Below are positions 24,483 to 32,502 of a stretch of DNA of 64,000 bases, one piece after another. The stretch comes from Pseudonocardia sp. MH-G8 (GTDB lineage: Bacteria; Actinomycetota; Actinomycetes; Mycobacteriales; Pseudonocardiaceae). How positions within the stretch are numbered: the stretch's first letter is position 1; every line of letters begins with the position of its first letter. The notes under the pieces were generated by a model. That model saw nothing but the letters and a program-made list of their open reading frames with translations. It made no database searches and was not told the origin of the DNA. The stretch lies in contig NZ_NKYF01000011.1 in NCBI RefSeq assembly GCF_002262885.1, positions 1 through 64,000 of the forward strand. The letters are read 5' to 3'. Position numbers and translations under genes: made by a program.

Positions 24483-27230
24483 ATGACGTTGCATGGCCGC
24501 AAGGCCGAGCGTGAGGCGATGCGGGAGCTCGTGGAGGCGGCACGGAACGGGTCGGGAGGTGCCCTGCTCGTCACGGGTCCGCCCGGTGCCGGCCGCTCGA
24601 GCCTCCTCGCGGAGGCCGCCGAGGACGCGTCGGCCGACATGTCCGTGCTGCGCGCGGACGGCGTCCCGGGCGAGAGCGACCTGCCGTTCAGCGGCCTGGC
24701 GCAGCTGCTGGCCCCGGTCCTGGCGGAGTTGGAGCACCTCCCGGCCCCGCAGGCCGCCGCCCTGGGCAACGCGGTCGGTCTGGGTGCGGGGCCGACGCCC
24801 ACGCTGCCCGTCGGGGCCGCCGTGACCGCGGTGCTCGGCCGCACCGCGACCCGGCGCCCGCTGCTGCTCGTCGTGGACGACCTGCAACTGCTGGACCGCG
24901 CGTCCGTCGCAGCGCTCCGGTACGCCGCCCGCAGGCTCGTGGCCCTGCCCGTGGCCGCGCTCCTGAGCGCGGAGAGCCCACCGAAAGCGGCGCTCGCCGA
25001 AGCCGGTCTCCGCCGGCTCGCCCTCCGCGGTCTGGACGAGGACGCGGCTGCCGCACTGCTCGCCGACCACGGCTGGGCACCACCTTCGCCCGTCCGCGCG
25101 GCCGCGATCGCGGCCACCGGCGGCAATCCGCATGCGCTGATCCAACTGGCCCGCGCGGCATCACCCGCCGACCGGATCGAGGACCTCGCGGGCCGCGTCT
25201 CGGTGCCGCTCGGCGACCGGCAGCGCGCCGCATTCCTCCGGCAGGTGGCCGGACTCCCCGCGCCCACCCGCGCCTTCCTCGTCGTCGCCGCCGCGGCCGG
25301 GGAGGACGGTCCCATCAGCGCCGTGTTCGACGCCGCGCGCGGTCTCGGCCTCGGCGCCGACGCCCTCGCCCCGGCCGAGCGGGCGGGCGCGGTGGCGGTC
25401 CGACCCACCCGCATCGCGTTCCGGCACCCGCTCCTGCGAGCGGCGATCTACCAGGACGCCCCGTACCTCGAGCGGCTGGCCGCGCACGGCGCCCTCGCCG
25501 CCGCCATCGACCCGCACGACGCGGACACCGCCACCCGCCACCGTGCCATCGCCGCCCAGGGCCCGGACGAAGCGCTGGCCCGGGCGCTGGAACGGATCGC
25601 GCTCGCTCATCCGGCGAGTGCCACGGAGGCCGCGGTGATGCACTGGGCGGCCCGGCTCAGCGCCTGCGGCCTGCCGCGCCTGCAGCGCACCACGGCTGCA
25701 GCGCTCGCGGCGTGGCGCTCCGGGCAGATCGATTTCGCCCGCGAGCTGTCGGCCCGGCTGTCCACGGTCAGCGAGCCGCAGACCGAGGCGCGGCTCGCCC
25801 GGCTCCGCGGGCTGCTCGAGATCACCGGTGGCGACCCGGTCACCGCGTTCACCCGCCTCGAGCGGGTCGCAGGCGATCTGCTGCCCTCCACGCCGGTCGA
25901 CGCCGCACTGCTGCTCGTGCTCGCCGTGGCCGCGGCCCTCGACGCCGGGGAGCTCGGCGGCGGGCGCCGGGCCGCCGCGACCGTCGCCCGGCTGGGCGGG
26001 CCTGCCGGCCGGATCGGTGAACGCCTCGGGCTCGCCCTCGACGGGCGGCTTCCCGCGGACACGGCCGAACCGGCCCAGATGATGGCGGACATGCCGGCCG
26101 AGCTGAGCGAGCACTCCGGCATGCGGGAGGTGCTGGTGATGGCGCTCGGCGCGCTCGGCCCGCACCCGGTGCTCACCCGGGAGTTCGGGGTGTCGGTCTG
26201 CGCGTGGCAGCGCGGCGCCGGCATGTTCGGCACGCTCACGATGAACCTCCTCTGGCTCGCCGATGTCGACATCCACCTCGGCCACTACGACGAGGCGGCG
26301 GCGTCCGCCGAGGAGGTACTGCAGTTCACCCGCGACACCGGCCAGCAAGCGGGGTCTGCGCTCGCGCTCGCCCACCTGGCCCGGATCGCCGCGATCCGCG
26401 GCGACCACGCCGCGTGCCGGACGCTGGCCGCACAGTCGCTCACGACCGGGACAGCCACGAGGGCACGGGCGGCGGCCGCCCACGCGAGCTGGGCCGTCGC
26501 ACTCGCCGCGCTCGCCGAGGGCGACCCGCGCGAGGCTTTCGACCGGCTCCTGCTGCTCACCGAACCGGGCACCCCGTTCTGCCACGAGCTGATCGCGCGC
26601 CTGGCCGCCTCGGACCTCGTCGAGGCCGCCGTGCGCGCCGAGCAGCTCGGGCCGGCGCGGCGGATCACGGCGGAGTTCACGGACTGGGCCCTGCGGTCCA
26701 CGCTGCCGTGGGCGGAATCGCACATGTACCGGTGCCAGGCGCTCGTCGTCGACGACGACGAGGAGGCCCACCGGCTGTTCTCGCTCGCCGGGAAGGCCGC
26801 GTCCGGCGGTCACCGGCCCTTCGACCTGGCCCGCACGGCGCTCCTGCGCGGCGAGGCCCTGCGCCGGGACCGGCGCAGGGCCGAGGCCCGCCCACCGCTG
26901 CGGCTCGCGGTGGAGCTGTTCGACGGGCAAGGCGCCCGGCGCTGGGCCGAGATCGCGCGCTCCCAGCTGCGCGGGGCCGGTGGCCTGGGTGCATCACCGC
27001 GCGACGACCGCCCCGTCGCCACCCTCCTCACCGCTCAGGAGCTGCAGGTGGCGCGGCTGGCCGCCGACGGCCTGTCCAACAAGGAGATCGCCGCGCTGCT
27101 GTTCATCAGCCCGCGCACGGTGGGTTACCACCTGTACAAGCTGTTCCCGAAGCTCGGCATCTCCACCCGCTCCCAGCTGCGCAACGTCGAGTTCGACGAT
27201 GTGGAGGACGCCGATGCGGCCAACGCCTGA
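24483..27230 (+). CDS. Large ATP-binding LuxR regulator (LAL/MalT family)
   Basis: 915 aa. An N-terminal AAA-like module has a P-loop at 32-39 (GPPGAGRS), where the canonical Lys is Arg, and Walker B LLLVVDDLQLLD near residue 125. A long TPR-like helical middle follows, and a C-terminal LuxR HTH at about 845-905 (LTAQELQVARLAADGLSNKE, ISPRTVGYHLYKLFPKLGIS). LAL proteins commonly activate polyketide clusters. ATG 24483 is chosen; GTG 24480 is adjacent. It ends 17 bases from the converging ketosynthase gene. A short ACGTACGT palindrome lies about 100 bases upstream. Confidence 0.88.
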   Translation: MTLHGRKAEREAMRELVEAARNGSGGALLVTGPPGAGRSSLLAEAAEDASADMSVLRADGVPGESDLPFSGLAQLLAPVLAELEHLPAPQAAALGNAVGLGAGPTPTLPVGAAVTAVLGRTATRRPLLLVVDDLQLLDRASVAALRYAARRLVALPVAALLSAESPPKAALAEAGLRRLALRGLDEDAAAALLADHGWAPPSPVRAAAIAATGGNPHALIQLARAASPADRIEDLAGRVSVPLGDRQRAAFLRQVAGLPAPTRAFLVVAAAAGEDGPISAVFDAARGLGLGADALAPAERAGAVAVRPTRIAFRHPLLRAAIYQDAPYLERLAAHGALAAAIDPHDADTATRHRAIAAQGPDEALARALERIALAHPASATEAAVMHWAARLSACGLPRLQRTTAAALAAWRSGQIDFARELSARLSTVSEPQTEARLARLRGLLEITGGDPVTAFTRLERVAGDLLPSTPVDAALLLVLAVAAALDAGELGGGRRAAATVARLGGPAGRIGERLGLALDGRLPADTAEPAQMMADMPAELSEHSGMREVLVMALGALGPHPVLTREFGVSVCAWQRGAGMFGTLTMNLLWLADVDIHLGHYDEAAASAEEVLQFTRDTGQQAGSALALAHLARIAAIRGDHAACRTLAAQSLTTGTATRARAAAAHASWAVALAALAEGDPREAFDRLLLLTEPGTPFCHELIARLAASDLVEAAVRAEQLGPARRITAEFTDWALRSTLPWAESHMYRCQALVVDDDEEAHRLFSLAGKAASGGHRPFDLARTALLRGEALRRDRRRAEARPPLRLAVELFDGQGARRWAEIARSQLRGAGGLGASPRDDRPVATLLTAQELQVARLAADGLSNKEIAALLFISPRTVGYHLYKLFPKLGISTRSQLRNVEFDDVEDADAANA

Positions 27231-27236
27231 GAGCTG

Positions 27237-27260
27237 GGTGCGCCGCCTCAGCAGCGCACC
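27237..27260. terminator. Small hairpin between the LAL gene and the converging ketosynthase
   Basis: GGTGCGC (27237-27243) and GCGCACC (27254-27260) can pair around a 10-base loop spanning the ketosynthase-like stop. The space between the two converging genes is only 17 bases, so this is the only candidate terminator. The stem is short, so the call is tentative. Confidence 0.35.
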
Positions 27261-28351
27261 ACCATCGCTCCCGCCCCGCCGTCCTCACCCACCGAGGTGA
27301 GCAGGGCGACCCGGTTCCCGCCACCCGTCGCGAGCAGGGCCGCGAGCTGCAGGGCACCGCTCGCGCTGTACGCCTCGCCCACGGCCGGCAGCACGTCGAG
27401 GGTCGGCGGTAGCACACCCAGCTCGGTCCCGAGCGCCCTGCGTTCCATCCGGGCGAGTCGGGTGTGCGCGGTGGCGCCCGGCACCACGACGTCGATGTCG
27501 GCCGCGGTCAGCCCGCTGCGCGCCACGGCGGCCGCGATGGTGCGCCGCAGCCCGCCGTACAGGCCGGGGCCCGCGCCGCCGAAGTAGCCGACCTCGCAGC
27601 CCAGCAGCTCGGCGACCGGGGTGCCACCCCCAGCGGGAGCCACCACGAAGAATGCAGCGCCCTCGCCGAGCGGGGCATCCGGTGCGAGCAGCCCGGTGAG
27701 GTGCCACGCCCACGCCGTGCGGGCCGTGACCTCCTCCACCGCACCGACGAGCAGCCGGTCGGCCCGGCCGCTGCTCAGCGCGGTGCGCGCGTACCGCACG
27801 GCGAGCAACCACGACAGCGCACCACCGGAGACGGCGGCGTTCACGCCCAGCAGCCCGTGCCGGATCGCGATCTGCCCGCTGCAGGCGTTCATCACCGTGT
27901 TCGGGAACGTCGCCGGATTCACCATGTACGGCTTCTCGTGCACGATCGTGTCACGCCCGACGTCGGTGGCCGTCGCGATGCTGCCTGCGGTGGTGCCGAC
28001 CACCACGCCGGTACGGTCGAGCCGGGCCCCGCCGAGACCACCGGGCAGGCCTGCGATGGCCTGGTCCGCGGCGAGCAGCCCGAGCTGGGTGAGCCGGTCG
28101 AGGTTGCGGGTGCCCTTGCGGCCGAGCAGCGCCGCCCGGTCGAACCGCGCGACGGTGCGGACCGAGCGGGCCGGGTGCTCGGCGGCGTCCGGGTCGACGG
28201 GCTCGTCGTGCGGCGCGGACGTGCCGGCGAGCACGTCGCGCAGCGGGCCTGCGCCGAACCCGGCCGCCGACACCACTCCGGTCGCGGTGATCACCAGCGG
28301 GGCCACCTCGGGGAGGTCGGTCGGCGCGGACGTCGCGGTCACCGCGGTCAT
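27248..28351 (-). CDS. Catalytically dead ketosynthase homologue (chain-length-factor-like partner)
   Basis: 367 aa with thiolase-fold marks (VITATGVVSAAGFGAG, TRNLDRLTQLGLLAADQAIA, GTTAGS, NPATFPNTVMNACSGQIAIR). The nucleophile position reads GVNAAVSGGALSW, putting Val174 where an active ketosynthase has Cys. The AHGTGT motif is replaced by PGATAHTRL, and the second His region by PAVGEAYSASGAL. All three catalytic residues are therefore lost, as in type II PKS chain-length factors, though the usual CLF Gln is absent. ATG 28351 overlaps the stop of the active ketosynthase (ATGA), implying a 1:1 heterodimer. Confidence 0.83.
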   Translation of the reverse strand: MTAVTATSAPTDLPEVAPLVITATGVVSAAGFGAGPLRDVLAGTSAPHDEPVDPDAAEHPARSVRTVARFDRAALLGRKGTRNLDRLTQLGLLAADQAIAGLPGGLGGARLDRTGVVVGTTAGSIATATDVGRDTIVHEKPYMVNPATFPNTVMNACSGQIAIRHGLLGVNAAVSGGALSWLLAVRYARTALSSGRADRLLVGAVEEVTARTAWAWHLTGLLAPDAPLGEGAAFFVVAPAGGGTPVAELLGCEVGYFGGAGPGLYGGLRRTIAAAVARSGLTAADIDVVVPGATAHTRLARMERRALGTELGVLPPTLDVLPAVGEAYSASGALQLAALLATGGGNRVALLTSVGEDGGAGAMVVRC

Positions 28352-29565
28352 GACGCCCGCCCGAACATCGTGATGGCGTTGTTGCCGCCGAAGGCGAACC
28401 CGTGGTTCTGCACGACCGACGGTGTGGCCGCGCGGGCCACCCCCGGCACCGGGTCGACGCCCGCGCCGAGCGCGGGGTCGAGCGTGCGCAGGTTGGCCGT
28501 CGGCGGCAGGAATCCCTCCTCGAGGGCCTTGCAGCAGATGGCCGCGCCGAACCCGCTCGCCGCGCCCATCGTGTGCCCGATCATCGACTTGATCGAGCTG
28601 ATCGGCGGCAGCCGGTCCGGGAACACCTGACGCATGGCCGCGACCTCGGTGGCGTCGTTCGTGGGGGTGCCGGTGCCATGCGCGCACACGTAGTCGACCT
28701 GCTCGGGCGCCACCCCGGCCGAGGCCTGCGCGAGCCGGATGCACGCCGCGATGCTGTCGGCGTCGGGGTTGACCATGTGCCTGGCGTCGCAGTTCGCGCC
28801 GTACCCCAGCAGCTCGGCGTAGATCCGCGCACCGCGGGCCTGCGCCACGTCGTAGGGCTCGAGCAGCAGCGCCACACCGCCCTCACCTGTGAGGATGCCG
28901 GAACGATCGACGTCGAAGGGGCGGCAGACGTCCGTGGCGAGCGCCCCGAGCTGCAGGAAACCGGCGTGCGTCGACCGGTTCACCGCGTCGGCCCCACCGG
29001 CCACCATCAGGTCCGCCTCACCGGACACGATCAGGTCGTAGGCGTAGCCGAGCGCGAAGTTGCTCGCGGAGCACGCCGACGGCACGGTCTGCGCCGGACC
29101 GGTGAGCCCCAGCTCGTGGTTCACGGCGGTGGCGATCCGGTTCGCCGGCACCTTCGTGACGAGGTCGGCGTCGATGTTCTTGAGCCCGTCGGCGACCCAC
29201 TGGTCGGTGAGCTGCTGGATCACCGGCGCTTCGCCGCACGTCGTGCCCATCACGGTCCCGGCGCGCCGGTCTGCGAGCGACGCGGGGTCGAGGCCCCCGT
29301 CCTGCACGGCGAGCCTGCCCGCCGCCGCGGCGAAGACGGCGCTCGGGCCCCAGTGATCGGGCTCGACCCGCTCGAGGACGTCGCGCGGCTCGAAGCCGCG
29401 CACCTCGCAGGCCAGCGTGGCCGGGAAGCCCGTCGTGTCGAAGGAGGTGATCTCCGACGACCCCACCCGCCCCTCCCTGATCGCGGAGGTGAAGGCGTCG
29501 ATGCCGATCCCCACGCAGCTCACGGTGCCCAGTCCGGTCACCGCCACCCTGCGCCGCTCATGCAC
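28348..29565 (-). CDS. Beta-ketoacyl-ACP synthase (ketosynthase alpha, active)
   Basis: 405 aa. Catalytic Cys165 lies in VPSACSASNFALG, His296 in CAHGTGTPTND, and Lys326/His331 in SIKSMIGHTMGAASG. It extends chains by decarboxylative condensation of malonyl-ACP. The start is GTG 29565, eight bases inside the end of the ACP gene, with GGAGGTGA upstream. The run ACP-KS-KS-like is one coupled operon. Similarity is to the FabF/KS-alpha group; I could not place it in a named pathway. Confidence 0.9.
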   Translation of the reverse strand: MHERRRVAVTGLGTVSCVGIGIDAFTSAIREGRVGSSEITSFDTTGFPATLACEVRGFEPRDVLERVEPDHWGPSAVFAAAAGRLAVQDGGLDPASLADRRAGTVMGTTCGEAPVIQQLTDQWVADGLKNIDADLVTKVPANRIATAVNHELGLTGPAQTVPSACSASNFALGYAYDLIVSGEADLMVAGGADAVNRSTHAGFLQLGALATDVCRPFDVDRSGILTGEGGVALLLEPYDVAQARGARIYAELLGYGANCDARHMVNPDADSIAACIRLAQASAGVAPEQVDYVCAHGTGTPTNDATEVAAMRQVFPDRLPPISSIKSMIGHTMGAASGFGAAICCKALEEGFLPPTANLRTLDPALGAGVDPVPGVARAATPSVVQNHGFAFGGNNAITMFGRAS

Positions 29566-29845
29566 GACCGGTCACCTCCTGCACCGGCGCGCCGTCGTAG
29601 GTGTCGAGGAGACCGAAGACGGCCTCCAGGTTGATCATCTTCATGAGCTCGGTCTTGGGGATCATGATCCCCAGCTCCTTCTCGACCCGCGCCACCACCG
29701 CGATGAGGGCCAGCGAGTCGGCGTCGTAGTCGTCCACGAAATGGCCGGTGAGCGTGAACTCGGACGCCTCCAGCTCCAGCTCCTGCGCGATGATCTCGAG
29801 GGCCTTCTCCTGCACCGGGCCGGTCGTGACCGCATTCTCGCTCAT
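29558..29845 (-). CDS. Acyl carrier protein
   Basis: 95 aa, acidic, with the phosphopantetheine site DADSLALIAV (Ser44), helix I QEKALEIIAQELELE, and a helix III region FGLLDTYDG. It carries the growing chain for the adjacent ketosynthase. It is first in the minus-strand operon and faces the AfsA-like gene across a 207-base divergent region with no clear promoter consensus. A separate ACP with its own KS pair is typical of dissociated (type II) polyketide or specialised fatty acid systems. Confidence 0.92.
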   Translation of the reverse strand: MSENAVTTGPVQEKALEIIAQELELEASEFTLTGHFVDDYDADSLALIAVVARVEKELGIMIPKTELMKMINLEAVFGLLDTYDGAPVQEVTGRA

Positions 29846-30052
29846 CCTGCTACCCCTTCGTCCCGACGGGTTGACGAGCGAAATCGTGGGAGTGCACCAC
29901 GCACCGGCGCAAGAACGCGGCGCCAAGGACGTAACCGGCGGTGCGCATTTCGACGCATGCCCCGGCCGAATCGACGCCCCTTTCATTCCCGTTCCACGCC
30001 ACGCTGCGAACGTCCGGTCGGATGTGCCAGTCGAAGAGGAGGAGCACGGAGC

Positions 30053-31012
30053 ATGAGCGTGCAGCCCACGACCGCCCAGCTCACCTACGACCGCACGATC
30101 GCCCGGCAGATGGTGCACCGGGCCGCCGTCGCCGAGGTGTTCGTGACCGACGCACTGCAGATCGCCGAGAAGCAGGTACGGGTGGCCGTGCAGCTCCCCC
30201 CGAGCCACGGCTACTTCGGCGACCACACCGGCGGGCAGCTCGACCCGCTGCTCCTGCTCGAGGGGGCCCGCCAGGCCGGGATCTACGGCGGGCACCTCGT
30301 CGCGATCCCGCTGACCGACACGATGCTGATCAGCGAGTCGACGCTCGTGATCACCCGCCCCGACCTGATCGCCGCCGCCGAGCGGCCGATCCGGCTCGTC
30401 ATCACCGGCACGTACGGGACGCGCAAGCCCGGCGGGCGCAGGTCGCGCTCCGGGCACGTGCTGCAGGAGTTCGAGCTCGACGGCGCCCTCGTCGGCACCC
30501 ACCGGCTGGACGTGCTCGTGATGACCCGCGAGCAGCACGCGGCAGTGCGTGCCATCGTCCGCGAGGGGCCCGCCCCGACGACGGCCGAGATGCCCGACGC
30601 CGCCCACCGGCAGGCCGTGGCACCCGCGTCCGTGGGGCGCAGCAACCCGGCCAACGTGGTGCTGGCGCAGCACGCGTGCGGGCCGGACGGCCACCGCGCA
30701 CTGGTGGCACCGCGGTTCGGCAACCGCAGCCTGTTCGACCACGTCTACGACCACCTGCCGGGAGCGGTGCTCACCGAGGCCGCCCGGCAGCTGGCGTTGC
30801 TCGCCGTCGGCCGGCCCGACACCGAGGTGGTGGCGATCACCGCCCGGTTCCCGCGGTTCGCGGAGCTGGACCGGCCCACCGTCGCCACCACGCCGGCCAC
30901 CGGACCGGCGACGACGGAGATCCCCGTCAGCTTCACCCAGGACGGCACCGAGGTCACGAGCATCACGATCACGGTGCGACAGCAGCAGCCCCGACAAGGA
31001 GGAGTGCGATGA
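30053..31012 (+). CDS. AfsA-family A-factor/butyrolactone biosynthesis enzyme (double hot-dog)
   Basis: 319 aa. It contains two AfsA repeats, beginning near residues 15 and 185, each with a hot-dog pattern: VHRAAVAEVFVTDA then GQLDPLLLLEGARQAGIYGGH in the first; GPDGHRALVAPRF, FDHVYDHLPGAVLTEAARQL in the second. AfsA enzymes condense a beta-ketoacyl thioester with dihydroxyacetone phosphate on the way to gamma-butyrolactones; the MmfL branch makes furans. ATG 30053 follows GAGGAGGAG. It overlaps the HAD gene by ATGA. The acyl donor could come from the ACP/KS set next door, which is inference. Confidence 0.87.
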   Translation: MSVQPTTAQLTYDRTIARQMVHRAAVAEVFVTDALQIAEKQVRVAVQLPPSHGYFGDHTGGQLDPLLLLEGARQAGIYGGHLVAIPLTDTMLISESTLVITRPDLIAAAERPIRLVITGTYGTRKPGGRRSRSGHVLQEFELDGALVGTHRLDVLVMTREQHAAVRAIVREGPAPTTAEMPDAAHRQAVAPASVGRSNPANVVLAQHACGPDGHRALVAPRFGNRSLFDHVYDHLPGAVLTEAARQLALLAVGRPDTEVVAITARFPRFAELDRPTVATTPATGPATTEIPVSFTQDGTEVTSITITVRQQQPRQGGVR

Positions 31013-31650
31013 CCGTCCGCGCCGTGTGGACCGACTTCGGAGGGGTGCTCACCCCGCCGATCGAGCACACGCTGATGGCCTTCTGCCGCAGGCACCGGCT
31101 CGACCCGGTCGACGTCGGCGCGGCCGCGGCGACCGTGACCGCCCGCTACGGCACCGACGACGTGATGCTCCCGCTGGACACGCCGCTCGTCAGCGAGCAG
31201 GAGTGGCTGCGCGAGATCGCCGACGAGCTCGGCATGGCCGAGGCGCCCACGACGATGGCCGACTCCTGGTTCGACGGGCGCGAGACCAACCACGCCTGGC
31301 TGGCGCGGCTCGATGCGCTCCGCGCGAGCGGCGTGTTCGTCGGGATGCTCTCCAACATGGTCCCCGCCTGGGACACCCACTGGCGCCGGATGGTCGGCCC
31401 CGGCCACTTCGACGGCGTGGTGCTGTCGTTCCAGGTGGGGATGCGCAAGCCGAGCCCGGAGATCTTCGCGCTGGCGCTGGAGCGCTCCGGCACCCGCCCG
31501 GACGAGACGGTCTTCGTCGACGACCTCGCCGGCAACTGCGCGGGCGCCCGCGCGGCCGGCTGGACCGCCATCCACTTCACCGACACGGCCGCAGCGGTCG
31601 CCGAGCTCGACACCCTCGTCCCGCACACCCTGCAGAAGGAGCCGACATGA
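31009..31650 (+). CDS. HAD-superfamily phosphatase coupled to the AfsA gene
   Basis: 213 aa. Motif I is VWTDFGGVLTPP with nucleophile Asp9, where the second HAD Asp is Gly as in epoxide-hydrolase-like HADs. Motif II is LSNMVPAWD, motif III Lys is in GMRKPSPEIF, and motif IV is VFVDDLAGNCAGA. Next to an AfsA gene it most likely removes the phosphate of the condensed intermediate, as MmfP is proposed to do in furan biosynthesis. It overlaps both neighbours, so the trio is one coupled unit. Confidence 0.82.
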   Translation: MTVRAVWTDFGGVLTPPIEHTLMAFCRRHRLDPVDVGAAAATVTARYGTDDVMLPLDTPLVSEQEWLREIADELGMAEAPTTMADSWFDGRETNHAWLARLDALRASGVFVGMLSNMVPAWDTHWRRMVGPGHFDGVVLSFQVGMRKPSPEIFALALERSGTRPDETVFVDDLAGNCAGARAAGWTAIHFTDTAAAVAELDTLVPHTLQKEPT

Positions 31651-32351
31651 CCCGTTCTGTCCTCGTCACCGGCGGCAACCGCGGCATCGGCCTCGCGATC
31701 GCCAGAGCGTTCGCCGACGACGGCGACAAGGTGGCCATCACCCACCGCACCGGGGAACCGCCCGCCGGGCTGTTCGGTGTGCGCTGCGACGTGACCGACT
31801 CGGCGTCGGTGCAGCGCGCGGTCGCCGAGGTCGCCGCCCAACAGGGCCCGGTGCAGGTACTGGTGAACAACGCCGGCATCACCAAGGACGGCCTCTTCCT
31901 GGGCATGGACGAGGAGGAGTTCGTGTCCGTGGTCGACACCAACTTCCTCGGCGCCATGCGCGTGACCAAGGCCGTGGTGCCCGACATGGTGAGGGCCCGC
32001 TGGGGCCGGATCATCTTCATCGGCTCGGCCGTGGGCATGTGGGGCAGCCCGGGGGTCTCCAACTACGCCGCGTCCAAGTCGGCGCTCGTCGGGCTGGCCC
32101 GCTCGCTGGCGTGGGAGCTGGGCAAGCGCAACATCACGGTCAACGTCGTGACGCCCGGCCTGATCGAGACCGAGCTCGTCGCGCACGTCGGCGAGGCGCC
32201 CCGCGCCCACGCGATGGCCAACACCGCCATGCGTCGCCCGGGCCGGCTCGAGGAGCTCCCGCCGGCCGTCCAGTTCCTGGCCGGCGAGGGCGCCAGCTAC
32301 GTCACCGGCGCGCTGCTCCCGGTGAGCGGCGGCGCGGCGATGGGCCACTGA
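31647..32351 (+). CDS. FabG-like short-chain dehydrogenase (ketoreductase)
   Basis: 234 aa classic SDR. It has VTGGNRGIGLAIARAF for NADPH, NNAGITKDGLFLGM, the catalytic Ser in FIGSAVGMWG, and Tyr/Lys in SNYAASKSALVGLA; VTPGLIETEL follows. The mix resembles MabA/FabG. It may reduce beta-ketoacyl-ACP for the ketosynthase set or the AfsA product, and the only candidate ketoreductase here is this one. It is last in its operon and followed by a very strong hairpin. Confidence 0.88.
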   Translation: MTRSVLVTGGNRGIGLAIARAFADDGDKVAITHRTGEPPAGLFGVRCDVTDSASVQRAVAEVAAQQGPVQVLVNNAGITKDGLFLGMDEEEFVSVVDTNFLGAMRVTKAVVPDMVRARWGRIIFIGSAVGMWGSPGVSNYAASKSALVGLARSLAWELGKRNITVNVVTPGLIETELVAHVGEAPRAHAMANTAMRRPGRLEELPPAVQFLAGEGASYVTGALLPVSGGAAMGH

Positions 32352-32362
32352 CAGAGCAGACG

Positions 32363-32398
32363 AACAGGGCCCGGCGGGATATCCCGCCGGGCCCTGTT
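32363..32398 (+). terminator. Strong intrinsic-type terminator after the AfsA-HAD-SDR operon
   Basis: A perfect 16-base stem (AACAGGGCCCGGCGGG at 32363 and its complement ending 32398) closes on a 4-base loop, ATAT. It starts 11 bases after the SDR stop. The stem has almost no mismatch possibility, and TTGCTGT follows. This is the strongest hairpin I saw in the window. Confidence 0.88.
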
Positions 32399-32463
32399 GC
32401 TGTCCGGATCGCAGTCGGTGGACCGGCGGCGGCGTGAGGGGGTGACGCCGCCGCCGGCCCGGC

Positions 32464-32490
32464 CCCGGCCCCGATCGGATCGGGGCCGGG
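32464..32490 (-). terminator. Terminator hairpin for the MmpL operon end
   Basis: CCCGGCCCCGA (32464-32474) pairs with TCGGGGCCGGG (32480-32490) around a 5-base loop. It begins 13 bases beyond the minus-strand MmpL stop. With the hairpin at 32363 it separates the two converging operons. Confidence 0.65.
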
Positions 32491-32502
32491 AGTCCGCTTC
32501 CG

